Positions 12,305 to 23,209 of a stretch of DNA of 64,000 nucleotides are shown here, one piece after another (position 1 is the stretch's first letter; the number at the start of each line of letters is the position of its first letter). Source of the DNA: Flaveria trinervia (taxonomy: Eukaryota > Streptophyta > Magnoliopsida > Asterales > Asteraceae); NCBI GenBank assembly GCA_025506515.1, contig CM046453.1:299501-363500 (forward strand), read 5' to 3'. The notes beneath the pieces were generated by a model. That model was given only the letters and a program-made list of their open reading frames with translations, was not told the DNA's origin and did no database searches. The translations under genes were made by a program, and so were the position numbers.

Positions 12305-12600
12305 ATCCTCCTTAGCCTATTCTCTTCTTCTTATTAGTAATGGTCACCAGTTGCTTCTTATGGTTGGATACTCTGTCCATCTTAGTATTTTCTAGTAGCA
12401 TGATCATATGCTCATCGGTTGAGCTCTTTCTTAGACGAGACACATGGAACATTAGATGAATTCCACTTAACGCATCGGTTAGCTCCAGTCGATGTGTCAC
12501 TTCTCCTACCTGAGCAACAACTGGGAATGCCCCACTACACTTTAATATTAGCTTTACTCGATTCCAAACCAAGCAATCCACTTTCCTGAGCCTTCCTCAT
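12305..12600 (-). pseudogene. pol: E3 integrase C-terminal remnant
   Basis: The minus-strand translation contains VAQVGEVTHRLEL and SGIHLMFHVSRLRK, matching the segment just before the chromodomain-like tail of E1 and E2 (E2 22860-22950). The rest of pol upstream is absent. It is a fragment, not a functional gene. Confidence 0.8.
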
Positions 12601-12639
12601 ACTTCATTGTCATAGGTCGTCACCGAACTCTTGGTTATG

Positions 12640-13080
12640 CACGGTTGAGCAATCCATCTTCTTGCAACATGTGGGGTTTGAGTCATAGACTACTGATCAA
12701 CTCACTCGGAGATGCACATCTACCTACCTATGTTTGTCTTGAACAGCCTAGCAGGAACAAGCGCTCTCTCTCAATTCTATCACGTAATCCTCTAGGGCAT
12801 TAGGTAACCTGGTAGACTTACCAATAGCAATCCTTACATTGAAGGACTCATCGATCTTCCTACCCCTAACGTGCAACATCACGGAAACTAGCGACAACAA
12901 AACTACTACTAGCGTCATAATTAAAGCATAGATGCATAAATCTAAACTTGCAAGAACGTACTTGACGTTACCTTGGAGTCTGACCTAGCCTCGTCCCGGT
13001 TATAGCGAAGGCTCTAGCCTTCACCCTCTGTTCTCCTTCCTCGTACCGGAGCTTCCTTCGATCTTCTTCACTCCCGAACC
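12640..13080 (-). pseudogene. E3 protease remnant at deletion junction
   Basis: Minus-strand bases around 12890-12950 can be aligned to the aspartic protease region (Asp-Ser-Gly-Ala-Ser followed by Phe-Val) only with stops and shifts. A piece near 12820-12870 gives IAIGKSTRLPNALE, like E2's TTIGKSTRITD. Downstream pol is deleted. Confidence 0.55.
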
Positions 13081-14290
13081 TTCCACCCTCGGCTTCTTGC
13101 AATCCCTGCTCATGTGACCTTCCTCACCATAGGAATAACACCTCCCCATACCGCAGTTCTTCGCCACATGTCCGGTCCTCCCACAATGGAAACACACATT
13201 GCCCCCAATCTACATTCCCTAGGGTGCTTGTGTCCACACTTGTCACACCTTTTCGACCCCGCACCAGTTATGACCACATGCTGATCATCCACTCGTGCAC
13301 CTTTACCACCTGGAGCGGCTCCGCCACGTCCCAATCGCTTCTCGTTCCATTCTTGATCACTCTCTCCTTTCTTGCTACTTTCAGTCACCATCACAGATCT
13401 TTCATCATACAGTCTCCCAGCCAAATCAACTGCCGACCTAAACGTGCTCGGTCAGGCAGCAATCATGTGCGTACGGATGTCCGCCGGCAAGCCCTGAATG
13501 TACCTCTTGATCTTTCGTGAAAGAGGTGTCACCTGATCCGGCACCAAAAATGCCATCTCGTTGAACTTCGTGGTGTATTGTTGATGTGTCATGGTTCCCG
13601 CCTCGAGTTGCAGGAACTCCCTCTCAACCTTGTCCATCTCTCGGTGAGGACAGAACTTCTTAATCACCAGCCTCTTCAACTCCGGCCATCACATCCTTCC
13701 AATAGCTCTGCTACCCTCGGCTTGGACTATATTGTCCCACCAGCACAGAGCCGAGTCCACAAAAGAATGGGCAGCAAACTTTACTTTCTGATCCTCCCGG
13801 CACTCGTTGATATTCAATACAACTTCCATCTCTCTCACCCATCAGTGAGCAGGAGCAGTAGTGCCATTTCCATAAAAAGTTGGGGGCTTGCATCGTTGAA
13901 ACGCCCCATAGTTACAGCCTCGTGCCGCCTCCGGCGCAGGCTCTTCATCTTTTTTTTCGTCATCGAAGAAAACCGTTTCAGTCTCGGGTCGTCTCCTTTC
14001 GCCCGAAGATCTACCCATTTCCTGTCTCTCCTCATCTCTAACAGCCTTTATAACTTCGGTCACCATAGATGGTAGGATCGTCTGCATGACCTGATGCACT
14101 TCCTCCCTGACTGCCTCTCTCATCGAGGCCCTCGGATTAGCATTCTCATCACCACCCTCCTGATGACGGGTCTGGGTTCCTCATGGACTACTCTTTCAGC
14201 CCTAGACCTTCCTCTTGTGACCCGTGGTTCAGCACCACGTCCACCAGCGCCTCCACCTCGTGAAGCTTTCGAAGATCTACCGCCAACCAT
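13080..14290 (-). pseudogene. gag: E3 gag, broken
   Basis: It starts MVGGRSSKAS at 14290-14288. EVHQVMQTILPSMVTEVIKA follows at about 14100-14040, then the gag core with QLEAGTMTHQQYTTKFNEM near 13600. A knuckle region lies at 13130-13260 (CDKCGHKHPREC is seen; later Cys codons are out of frame). Frame breaks occur near 14170, 13850, 13690 and 13200. It is clearly the same gag family as E1 and E2. Confidence 0.86.
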
Positions 14291-14647
14291 CTTCTATCAC
14301 ATTATAATATTCATACACTAACGCGGCCATTCAAGGTAATAACTCAGTTTATGTCAAGTATAGTAAGTCCCTAATTACAGTGGCTAGTTGTGATTAGCCA
14401 CTTACTTACTCTTCATACCCCAAGCATCTCCTATCCTGACTTAATTAGTATCTAAATCTGCACAATAGCACACAAGCCACATAACATGCACACATAATGC
14501 TGGTTAACGTTAACTTACTATAACTGTTTACATAAAACCTTTACCTACAGGCACGTAGCTACTAGGACTAGCATCCCTTATCCTTTTAGTCCCATTCTCA
14601 GTTAAGATTAGATTTTTCAAATATTTACCCAATTCACTTAAACTTTT

Positions 14648-14659
14648 GCTATGATACCA
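14648..14659 (-). other. E3 primer binding site
   Basis: Minus-strand TGGTATCATAGC lies just inside the 5' LTR. It differs by one base from the initiator-Met complement seen in E1. Confidence 0.8.
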
Positions 14660-15319
14660 ACTTGTAAGGCCCGTTCCCGGGCACCTCACAATTGGTCATT
14701 CATTGCACATAAAACATTTTAAAACGTACATTTATTTTGCAGCGGAATTTAAAACTTTTATTAATAACTAAGAACGTGTCATTTCATTCATTTACAACAT
14801 TTGTTTTCATCTCAAAATACAAAGACATGTCAAAATACAGATGTCAGCCTTAAAATGCTCCCAGTAGCTTATGCATCCATGCCTGCAACTCCTCAGCATC
14901 AACCAATACCTGCCAACTATCATGCATACAAAAGTCAGCGACGCTGAGTGAGTTCTAGTTTTAAAGTAATAAAACATACTTTTCTTTGTTAAAACCATTC
15001 TTTACTTTATTTCAAATCATACTATACTTTACAATCGTTCGTGATCATACATCATACATACATACATATAATATCATTATTATCTTCTTTATTACGTTCA
15101 TTAACTTTTTTCATTCAGCGTATTACATTATCATTCACTTCTCTTTCTAGATCCAATCAAACTTTACTCTCTTCGTGGCACTTAGCCACCATTACTGAGG
15201 TCGAATGACAAGGATCCTGTTCAATACGTTATTACGATAATTCATTAACGTTCATTCATATGTTCGTTCTTTCATACATTATCTTTCATTCATTACTCAT
15301 TATTACTCGAATCTTGTCT

Positions 15320-15870
15320 CGTGCAATATCCCCGACTCATGCTCGAAAGTTGATGCTGTGCCGGGGCCTGCTCACAAACCCCCGACTCATGTTCGAAGAC
15401 TGATACAACACCGGGATACACGACAAAGATCCCATATGAGTCAATCACAGGGATTGAACTCTATCCGAGTATGTTGCAACACAAAGTCGCTCACCTTATT
15501 ATCTCGTCTCATGCAATACCCCCGACTCATGTCCGAAGACTGATACTGTGCCGTGGCCTGATAAACAAACCCCCGACTCATGTCCGAAGACTGACACAAT
15601 ACCGGGATACGCGACACGGATCTCATCATCCGTCACTTTTTTCATATTCAATACTCCCGACTCATGTCCGAAGACTGATACTGTGCCGGGGACTGCTCAC
15701 AAACCCCCGACGCATGTCCGAAGACTGACATAGTACCAGAGTACGCGATCTGCATCCTGCCTCATGCAATACCCCCGACTCGTGTCCGAAGACTGATATT
15801 GTGTCGGGGTCTGTAACCAAACCCCCGACACATGTCCGAAGACTGACACAGTACCGAGATACGCGACAAG
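15320..15870 (-). repeat. Eight-copy tandem array in E3 LTR (copy B)
   Basis: Eight CCCCGACTCATGTCCGAAGA-type cores lie near 15330, 15382, 15524, 15574, 15657, 15707, 15777 and 15827. Order and spacing match copy A, so the array predates the insertion. Confidence 0.88.
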
Positions 15871-16214
15871 GACCTCTTTCGAGTCTGTTGCGACATAGAG
15901 TTGCTCAGCTCATACATGTGCTTGCAAGCCTTTCTATACTTTCATTCATTTATTCAAGCATGCATTCATTCATTATGTTCCTCTTTTCATTATCTTTCAC
16001 TTTACGTTACATGATACTTTCATTATATTTATTAACGTTCAACGCAAAGCCAAGGAAGGCATACACACATAATAAGGAACATATACATAAACATACACCA
16101 TCACCATATAGGCACATCATACATACATAACACACATCAAACATAAGCCATCACATCATAACGAGGCCTATCTCCCCATAATACCCATTAAAAACCACTT
16201 AGAAAACCTCGAGT

Positions 16215-16620
16215 CCAAATTGGGTGCATGGGACCTTACAGGTGCATCAGCATAAAAATTCTAAGTGTAAAACAGTCTGGGCGCATGGGCACTATTTGGG
16301 CGCTTCTGCCCTGTTCAGGCGCATGGCACCTATTCAAGCGCATCACCAATACTTAGCTGTTTCAATCACTTGGGCGCATGGGCACTATTTAGGCACATGC
16401 CAACACTTGGGCGCTTGGCCAACACTTAGACGCATGGGCCACTGTTTAGGCACATGGCCAACCCTTGGGCGCATGGCCAACACTTAGATGCATGGCCAAC
16501 ATGTTGGGCGCATGGGCCACTGTTTAGGTGCATGACCCACTCTTAGGCGCATGGCCAACACTTAGGCGTCTGGCCTCTCATGCTGGGCGCATGAGCCATT
16601 GTTTAGGCGCATGGACCACT
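16215..16620 (-). repeat. GGCGCATGG repeat field in E3 LTR (copy B)
   Basis: It is the same unit and order as at 11095-11500, with scattered substitutions. Confidence 0.85.
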
Positions 16621-17285
16621 ATTCATGTTCAACAAAACATTCTGAAATATTTACTATGCTATCAACATCACCCGATTATCATTCCAATGATACCCAAGCA
16701 CAGATCTAATATACTAAGGGCATCTAAGCATGCTAATCATCATCACTACCCCATAGGCCAACACTAAAGCATACATACATACATACCTCATTTCGAACAT
16801 AAAGCTGTAAACCCACGGTTTCTTTCAAAATGTTTACTTAGTATGCATAATAGCCCCAAATCAGTTGAAAATTAGTAAAAGAGGGGTTCTAGAAACTCAC
16901 CTTGAGCAGCCTTTGAGCAACACTCTTCCAGTTCAAGACCCACTTCGATTCAGCTCTTGAATCCCGAAAACAAACTCTAAACATTCAGAACTTCAGTCAA
17001 GAACTCGAAACCTAGCTGAAACTGAGCTTATAAAAGAGAAGACTTACCTTTGCAGCTGCTTTTTCCTCTTTCTCTCTCTAGAACCGGGGCTCTCTCTCTC
17101 TTCTTTCTTCCTCTGAAAGCAAAAGCAACTTTCTACTTTGATATGGGCGACCATGCCCCTCAAATCCTTAAAATAATAAGATTTTGTACTTTGTACACTT
17201 TATACCCCTCCACTTGTGCACAATTTCTATTCTTTCTATTTAATTTTCTTTTCATTCTGTTTAAATAGAAATTCAAGGTGTTATA

Positions 17286-18202
17286 TAAGTGTTGGCTGAT
17301 GCGCCTGCATAGTGATAAAACGCCCGAACAGGGCCCATGCACCCAAATAGTGTCAAAGCGCCTAAACACTTAGAATTTATTACAGAATTTTTGGGAGTAT
17401 GTGCTTTTAGGGTTTTGACCGAGGTTGACTAGGGCTTATTAATGCTGGGTTAGCTACTCTATGATGCACAAGTCTTGCAAGCTTATAGGAGGTGCACGAC
17501 CATGTTGTCGTTAGCTCAACCATGATGCGGGTTAGCTACTCTATGATGCACACGGGGCCAGTCAATTGAGATTGGCGGACCTTTGCAGCGTACCCTAGGT
17601 GTCTAGGTCAGCCTTGTATACAGTATTTAGAGCCCCTTGTGGGAATAGATGGCCCAGCACCATTTCCCCCGCGCACATAGTTTAGGGTATTGCTCATTGG
17701 TCCACATAGACAGTAAAAGATAAAGATAAAAGAATACAGAGTAAACAAGGCATACAGTAAAAAGAAGAGCATTATCTGATTGTATAGTTAATGCGTACTC
17801 ACATATAAAGAGATGAAATTTTCATAAAAAAGAGTATTTTCATATGTATACCTACAAAAGGTATTTTATTACTTTTAAAACTAGAACTCACTCAACAACG
17901 TAGAATTTTATACATTTTCAGTTGGCAGGTAAATATTCCTGAGGATGGCACGAGGATGAAGCTACTCGACAGGGAAAGACTGACATCCATTCATACCTAT
18001 TATTGTTGTTGTTTTGTAATGCAATTAAACAATTCTTTTTTATTCGGTTAAACAATAGTGTATTGCTCAACAACAGTGTTTAATGAAATGAATGGTTTTT
18101 GGTAAAATAATTCCGCTGCTTAAGCTTGTAAATTTATAATGTTCAATGTATTAAAATGCTGTGAATGACCAACTATGAGGTCTCCGGGAACGGGGCCTTA
18201 CA
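17286..18202 (+). repeat. E2 5' LTR, second segment
   Basis: It resumes with TAAGTGTTGGCTGATG, continuing where 9534 stopped, and ends CGGGGCCTTACA. It matches 24119-25184, but a stretch present at about 24280-24455 is shorter here, so the two LTRs also differ by an indel. Confidence 0.9.
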
Positions 18203-18205
18203 AGT

Positions 18206-18217
18206 TGGTATCAAAGC
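18206..18217 (+). other. E2 primer binding site
   Basis: TGGTATCAAAGC lies four bases after the LTR end. It is one base different from the initiator-Met complement. Confidence 0.85.
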
Positions 18218-18556
18218 CAAATTTTAAGAGAATTGGGTTAAATAAATTTTTTAAAACCTAAACTTAAACTGAAAATGGGACAATTGGAGGGATGTCAGCC
18301 CGAGTAGCTACGTGCCATCAGGTATGTCTTTTCTTAATGTTAATCGGCATTATGTCCGCATGCTATTTGATTTATGTGCTCTTAGTAGATTTAGATACTG
18401 ATTAAGTCAGGATAGGAAATGCTTGGGGTATGAAGAGTAAAGTAAGTGGCTAATCACAACTGGCCACTGTAATTAGGGACTTACTATACTTGACATAAAC
18501 TGAGTTATTACCTTGAATGACCGCATTAGTGTTTGAATCTTATAGCGTGTTAGAGG

Positions 18557-19800
18557 ATGGCTGGACAGAAATCTTCCAAGACTCCTAGAGGCAGAGGCCG
18601 TCCACGTGTGACTAGGAGTAATGCTAAGGCTCCTGAGACAACCCATGAGAACCCTAAGGTTCATGGCTGGAGCAAAGAGAATTAGAATGCTAGCTTGAAT
18701 GCCTCAGCTAGGGAGGCGATTGCTGATGAAGTACACCAGGTCATGCAGACAGTCTTACCGTCTGTGGTGACTGAAGTCATCAGGGCTGTGAGAAGTGAGG
18801 AAAGGAAGGAGAAGGAGAATAGAAAGGGATCAAAGGGCAAAGGAATCAGAAGGGAGGAGGAACAACCAGAGCCTGAGACTGTGTTATCCGCTGAGGAGGA
18901 GGATGATGTAGTGGGGGTAGCGACCGGAGGGTGTAGTTATGGGGCGTTCCAAAGGTGTAAGCCCCCGACTTTTGATGGCAATGGTAATGCTGCTGCCGCT
19001 CACCGCTGCGTGAGAGAGATGGAGGTAGTCTTGGAAATCAATGAGTGCCGCGAGGACCAAAAGGTGAAGTTCGCGACTCACTCTTTCGTTGATTCAACGC
19101 TATGTTGGTGGGACAATATTCTCCAAGCTGAGGGTACCAGGCAATCGAAAGGATGAGGTGGAGTGAACTGAATAAGTTGGTGGTCGAGGAATTCTATCCT
19201 CACAGGGAACTCGATAAAATTGAGAGGGAGTTCTTGCAACTTGAAGCGGAAACCATGACCCACCAGCAGTACACCATTAAATTCAACGAGATGGTGAGGC
19301 TGGTGCCGGATCAGGTGACGTCGGTGTTAAGGAAGATCAAGAGGTACATCCAGGGACTGCCGGTTGACATTCGTAGACACCTGATTGCTGCTCAGCAAGG
19401 TACCTTTCGGTCGGTGGTGGATTTGGCGGGTAGATTGTATGATGAGTGAGAGGAAACTGTGGTGGAGGTGAAGAAGATGAGTGAGGATGGTAAGAACTAG
19501 AATGGGAAGAGGTTTGGACGTGGTGGTTTCACTCCAAACAACAAGAAAGGGAAGGTGGACGACTGTGGGGTGTCGTCAAGATCAGAGCTGAAAAAGTGTG
19601 GCAGATGTGGAAGGGAGCATACCGATGAGTGCATGATGGGAATGAATGTATGCTTCAGATTTGGCAAGCCTGGCCACATCGCTAGAGACTGTAGGGTACT
19701 GAAGTGCTATAACTGTGGTGGGGAGGGCCACGCGACCAAAGACTATAAGAAGCCGAGGGCGGAGAGCTCTGGAGCGAAGAAGAAGCCAGAGGAAGGAGGG
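18557..19800 (+). pseudogene. gag: E2 gag, broken
   Basis: It starts MAGQKSSK. A stop follows at KEN (near 18684), a frame change near 19150, then TGA at 19447-19449 and TAG at 19498-19500. The gag core carries LCWWDNI near 19105 and QLEAETMTHQQY near 19240. The knuckles lie at about 19650-19745; the first has Phe for Cys (CFRFGKPGHIARDC) and the second ends in Tyr (CYNCGGEGHATKDY). From 19555 the frame is open through protease into RT, which supports a single gag-pol frame in this family. Confidence 0.88.
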
Positions 19801-22800
19801 CAGAGGGCAAGTGCTAGAGCTTATACCATGACCCGGGAGGAAGCCAAAGCTGATTCCGATGTCGTGTCAGGTATGTTTCTAGTAAACCAAACTTGTGCCT
19901 ATGTATTGTTTGATTCCGGTGCTAGTAGGAGTTTGATTTCCACTACTTTTTGTGCTAAGTTGCCTATTAGTAATAGAAATTTCAGTGAACCATTCGATGT
20001 AGAAACCACTATTGGCAAGTCCACTAGAATCACTGATGTGATAGAGGACGGTGCTATAGAACTAGAAGGTCATAGGTTTGATGCTAGATTACACGTGATG
20101 CCCCTAGGTGGATTTGATGTACTACTAGGGATGGACTGGTTAGCATCCTATGAAGCAAACATCGTATGTCGCAAGAAGATGATTCGATTAGTTGCGCCCC
20201 ATGGGAGTTTGGTTACGATTTATGGAGATCGTGTTACTACGATCCCGAAGGTGATTTCGATGGCGGTGGCGGGGAAGTGCATGAAACGTGGATGTAGTGC
20301 CTACTTGGCCTACGTAAAAGATGTGGATGTGTCGGTACCGCAATTATCTGAGGTACCAGTGGTGTGTGACTTTCCGGACATATTCCCGAAAGACTTACCC
20401 GGTGTGCCACCGGATCGCGAGATTAAGTTCCAAATTGATTTGATACCCGGTGCTCAACCCGTTGCTAAAGCACCATATCGATTAGCTCCGACTGAGATGA
20501 AGGAACTCATGAGCCAATTGCAAGAGTTAATGGATAAAGGATTCATTCTACCGAGTATCTCTCCGTGGGGTGCTCCGGTATTGTTTGTAAAGAAAAAAGA
20601 CGGTAGTATGCGAATGTGCATCGACTATCGAGAGCTAAACAAGTTGATGGTGAAGAATCGGTACCCGTTACCAAGGATTGATGACTTGTTTGACCAGCTC
20701 TAAGGTGCCAGTTGGTTCTCGAGAATAGATCTAAGATCTGGCTACCATCAATTGAGGGTGAAGGAACAAGACATTCCTAAGACTGCTCTCCGTACGCGTT
20801 ATGGACACTACGAGTTCCTCGTTATGTCTTTTGGTCTAACTAATGCGCCATCTGCCTTTATGGATTTGATGAATAAAGTGTGTCGGCCGATGTTGGATAG
20901 ATCAGTGATTATGTTCATTGATGATATTCTGATCTACTCGAAGAGCGAAGAAGAGCATGCCAGTCACATTCAGGAGGTGTTGGAGACATTAAGAAGGGAG
21001 AAATTATATGCCAAATTCTCCAAGTGCGCGTTCTGGTTACGCGAAGTTCAATTCTTGGTCATGTGGTGAATCCTGACATAATCATGGTGAACCCGACAAA
21101 GGTAGAGGCGGTTATGCAATGGAAGTCACCAAAGACGCCATCCGAGATTCGTAGTTTCTTGGGTTTGGCGGGCTACTACAGAAGATTCATCTAAGACTTT
21201 TCCAAGATCGCTTCTCCACTAACCAAGTTGACCCAGGAAGATATGAAGTTTGTATGGGGTCAAGCTCAAGAGAAAGCATTTGAGGAGTTAAAGGCAAGGT
21301 TGACTCAAGCTCTTGTCCTGTCATTACCCGAAGGAAGCGAGGATTTGGTGGTCTATTCAGATGCTTCCTACTCGGGGTTAGGATGCGTGTTAATGTAGAG
21401 AGGGAAGGTTATAGCCTATGCATCCCGACAGTTGAAGGTTCATGAGGTCAATTACCCTACTCATGACTTGGAGCTAGCAGCCGTGGTCTTTGCGCTAAAG
21501 ATTTGAGGCACTATCTGTACGGGACGAAGTGCACCATTTTCACGGACCATAAAAGCTTGAAGTACTTCTTCGAGCAAAAATATTTGAACATGAGGCAGAG
21601 ATGATGGTTGAAACTCATAAAAGATTATGATTGCGAGATCCACTACCATCCGGGCAAGGCCAATGTGGTGGCTGATGCCCTCAGCCGAAAAGAGAGGCCC
21701 GAGCCGATTCGGGTGAAAGCATATCAATGATCATGACCTCTGAGGTAATGAAGCAAGTCAAATAGTTTCAAGATGAGGCACTAAAAGAAGATCATCTTAA
21801 TTCTGAAAGGATGAGAGGTCTGGTTGGGGAATTGGGTGAAAACACACTTAGTGTTAAAACTCGATTTGGACGGGTGTGGATTCCTCGTTTTGGGGATCTA
21901 CGTGTGAAGATTATGGACGAAGCTCACAAGACTCGATACTCCATTCATCCTGGTGCCACAAAAATATATCAGATATGAAAAAGGACTATTGGTGGCCGGG
22001 TATGAAGCGCGATGTGGTGGGGTATGTGAGTAAGTGCCTTACTTGCTTACAGGTGGAGGCCGAACATCAGAAGCCGTACGGGAAGATTCAACCTTCGGAT
22101 ATACCAGAATGGAAGTAGGAGCACATCACCATGGATTTCATTACGAAGTTGTCGCGTACTCCGAAAGGATATGATGCCATATGGGTGATAGTTGACCGTT
22201 TGACGAAGAGTGCTCACTTCCTACCGATCCGCGAGACATATTCATCTGAGAGGTTGGCGGATCTATTCATAAAATAATTGTAACTCGTCATGGTGTGCCG
22301 GTGTCTATTGTATCCGATCATGACACCTGGTTTACATCCAAATTCTGGAAGAAAATCCACAATGCCATGGGGACGAGGTTACATATTAGCATGGCTTATC
22401 ATCCCCAAACTGATGGTCAGTCAGAAAGGACCATTCAGACATTGGAAGACATGCTTCAGGCAAGTGTGATTAATTTTGGGGAAGTTGGGATGACCACTTA
22501 CCGTTAGCTGAATTCTCATACAACAAAAGATATCATGCCAACATTGGTATGCCACCATATGAGATGCTATACGGTAGGAGATGCAAAACACCCATTTGTT
22601 GGGGTGATATCGGTCAGAAGGAATTGGGGAGCGTCGAGGTAATCGAGGCTACGACTGAGAAGCTTGAGAAGATTAAAGCCTTCATGAAGGCAGCCAAAGA
22701 TAGACAGAAGTCGTATGCTGATAAACGACCCAGACCGATTGAGTTCCAGGTGGGTGACCGGTTATGTTGAAGGTCTCACCTTGGAAGGGCATCATCCGAT

Positions 22801-23171
22801 TTAGGAAGAGGGGCAAGTTGAGCCCAAGATATATAGGCCCTTTCCAAATCATCGCTCGAGTAGGAGGGATGGCCTATAGATTGGAATTACCAGAGGAGTT
22901 AAGTGGAATTCACCTAACATTCCACGTATCTCATCTAAGAAAGTGCTTGGCAGACGAGGATATGATTGTTCCACTGGAAGATATCAAAGTAGATGAACGG
23001 CTCAATTACGTGGAGCAACCAGTGGCAATCATTGATCGAAAAAAGAAGAGACTAAAGAATAAAGTGGTTCCTCTTGTGCGTGTACAGTGGAGGCACAGAA
23101 AGGGATCCGAGTCTACGTGGGAGACCGAAGAAGAAATGAGACAGCATTACCCACAACTATTCGAGGAATAA
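19800..23171 (+). pseudogene. pol: E2 pol: protease, RT, RNase H, integrase, chromodomain-like tail
   Basis: The protease LFDSGASRSL motif is near 19908. RT begins near 20440. A TAA at 20701-20703 stands where E1 has CAG, before GASWFSRIDLRSGYH. FIDDILIYS is near 20917. RNase H is about 21350-21700, with an in-frame TAG near 21396. The integrase zinc region is at 21960-22060 and the core about 22110-22500 (HPQTDGQSERT near 22405). The tail is intact to WETEEEMRQHYPQLFEE and the stop at 23169-23171. It is better preserved than E1 but still inactive as written. Confidence 0.9.
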
Positions 23172-23196
23172 CAGGTTTCGGGGACGAAACCTATAT

Positions 23197-23209
23197 AAGG
23201 GGGTGGACT
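23197..23209 (+). other. E2 polypurine tract
   Basis: AAGGGGGTGGACT abuts the 3' LTR start TGTAGCACCC. Confidence 0.75.

Larger units (their letters stand above)
9535..17285 (-). mobile_element. Ty3/gypsy element E3, nested, with most of pol deleted
   Basis: Both ends are defined by 5-bp duplications TAAGT at 9530-9534 and 17286-17290. The intact E2 right LTR has a single TAAGT at the same point. The LTRs are unusually long, 2626 and 2623 bp, and enclose only about 2.5 kb. On the minus strand the order is primer site, gag, a shred of protease, then the integrase C-terminus; RT, RNase H and the integrase core are gone. The element could move only with proteins supplied by a relative. Confidence 0.93.
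14663..17285 (-). repeat. E3 5' LTR (right copy on the plus strand)
   Basis: It starts TGTAAGGCCCG and ends GGTGTTATA on the plus strand, where the other copy has TTACA. It holds the same eight-copy array (about 15320-15870) and GCGCATGG field (about 16215-16620). Confidence 0.93.
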
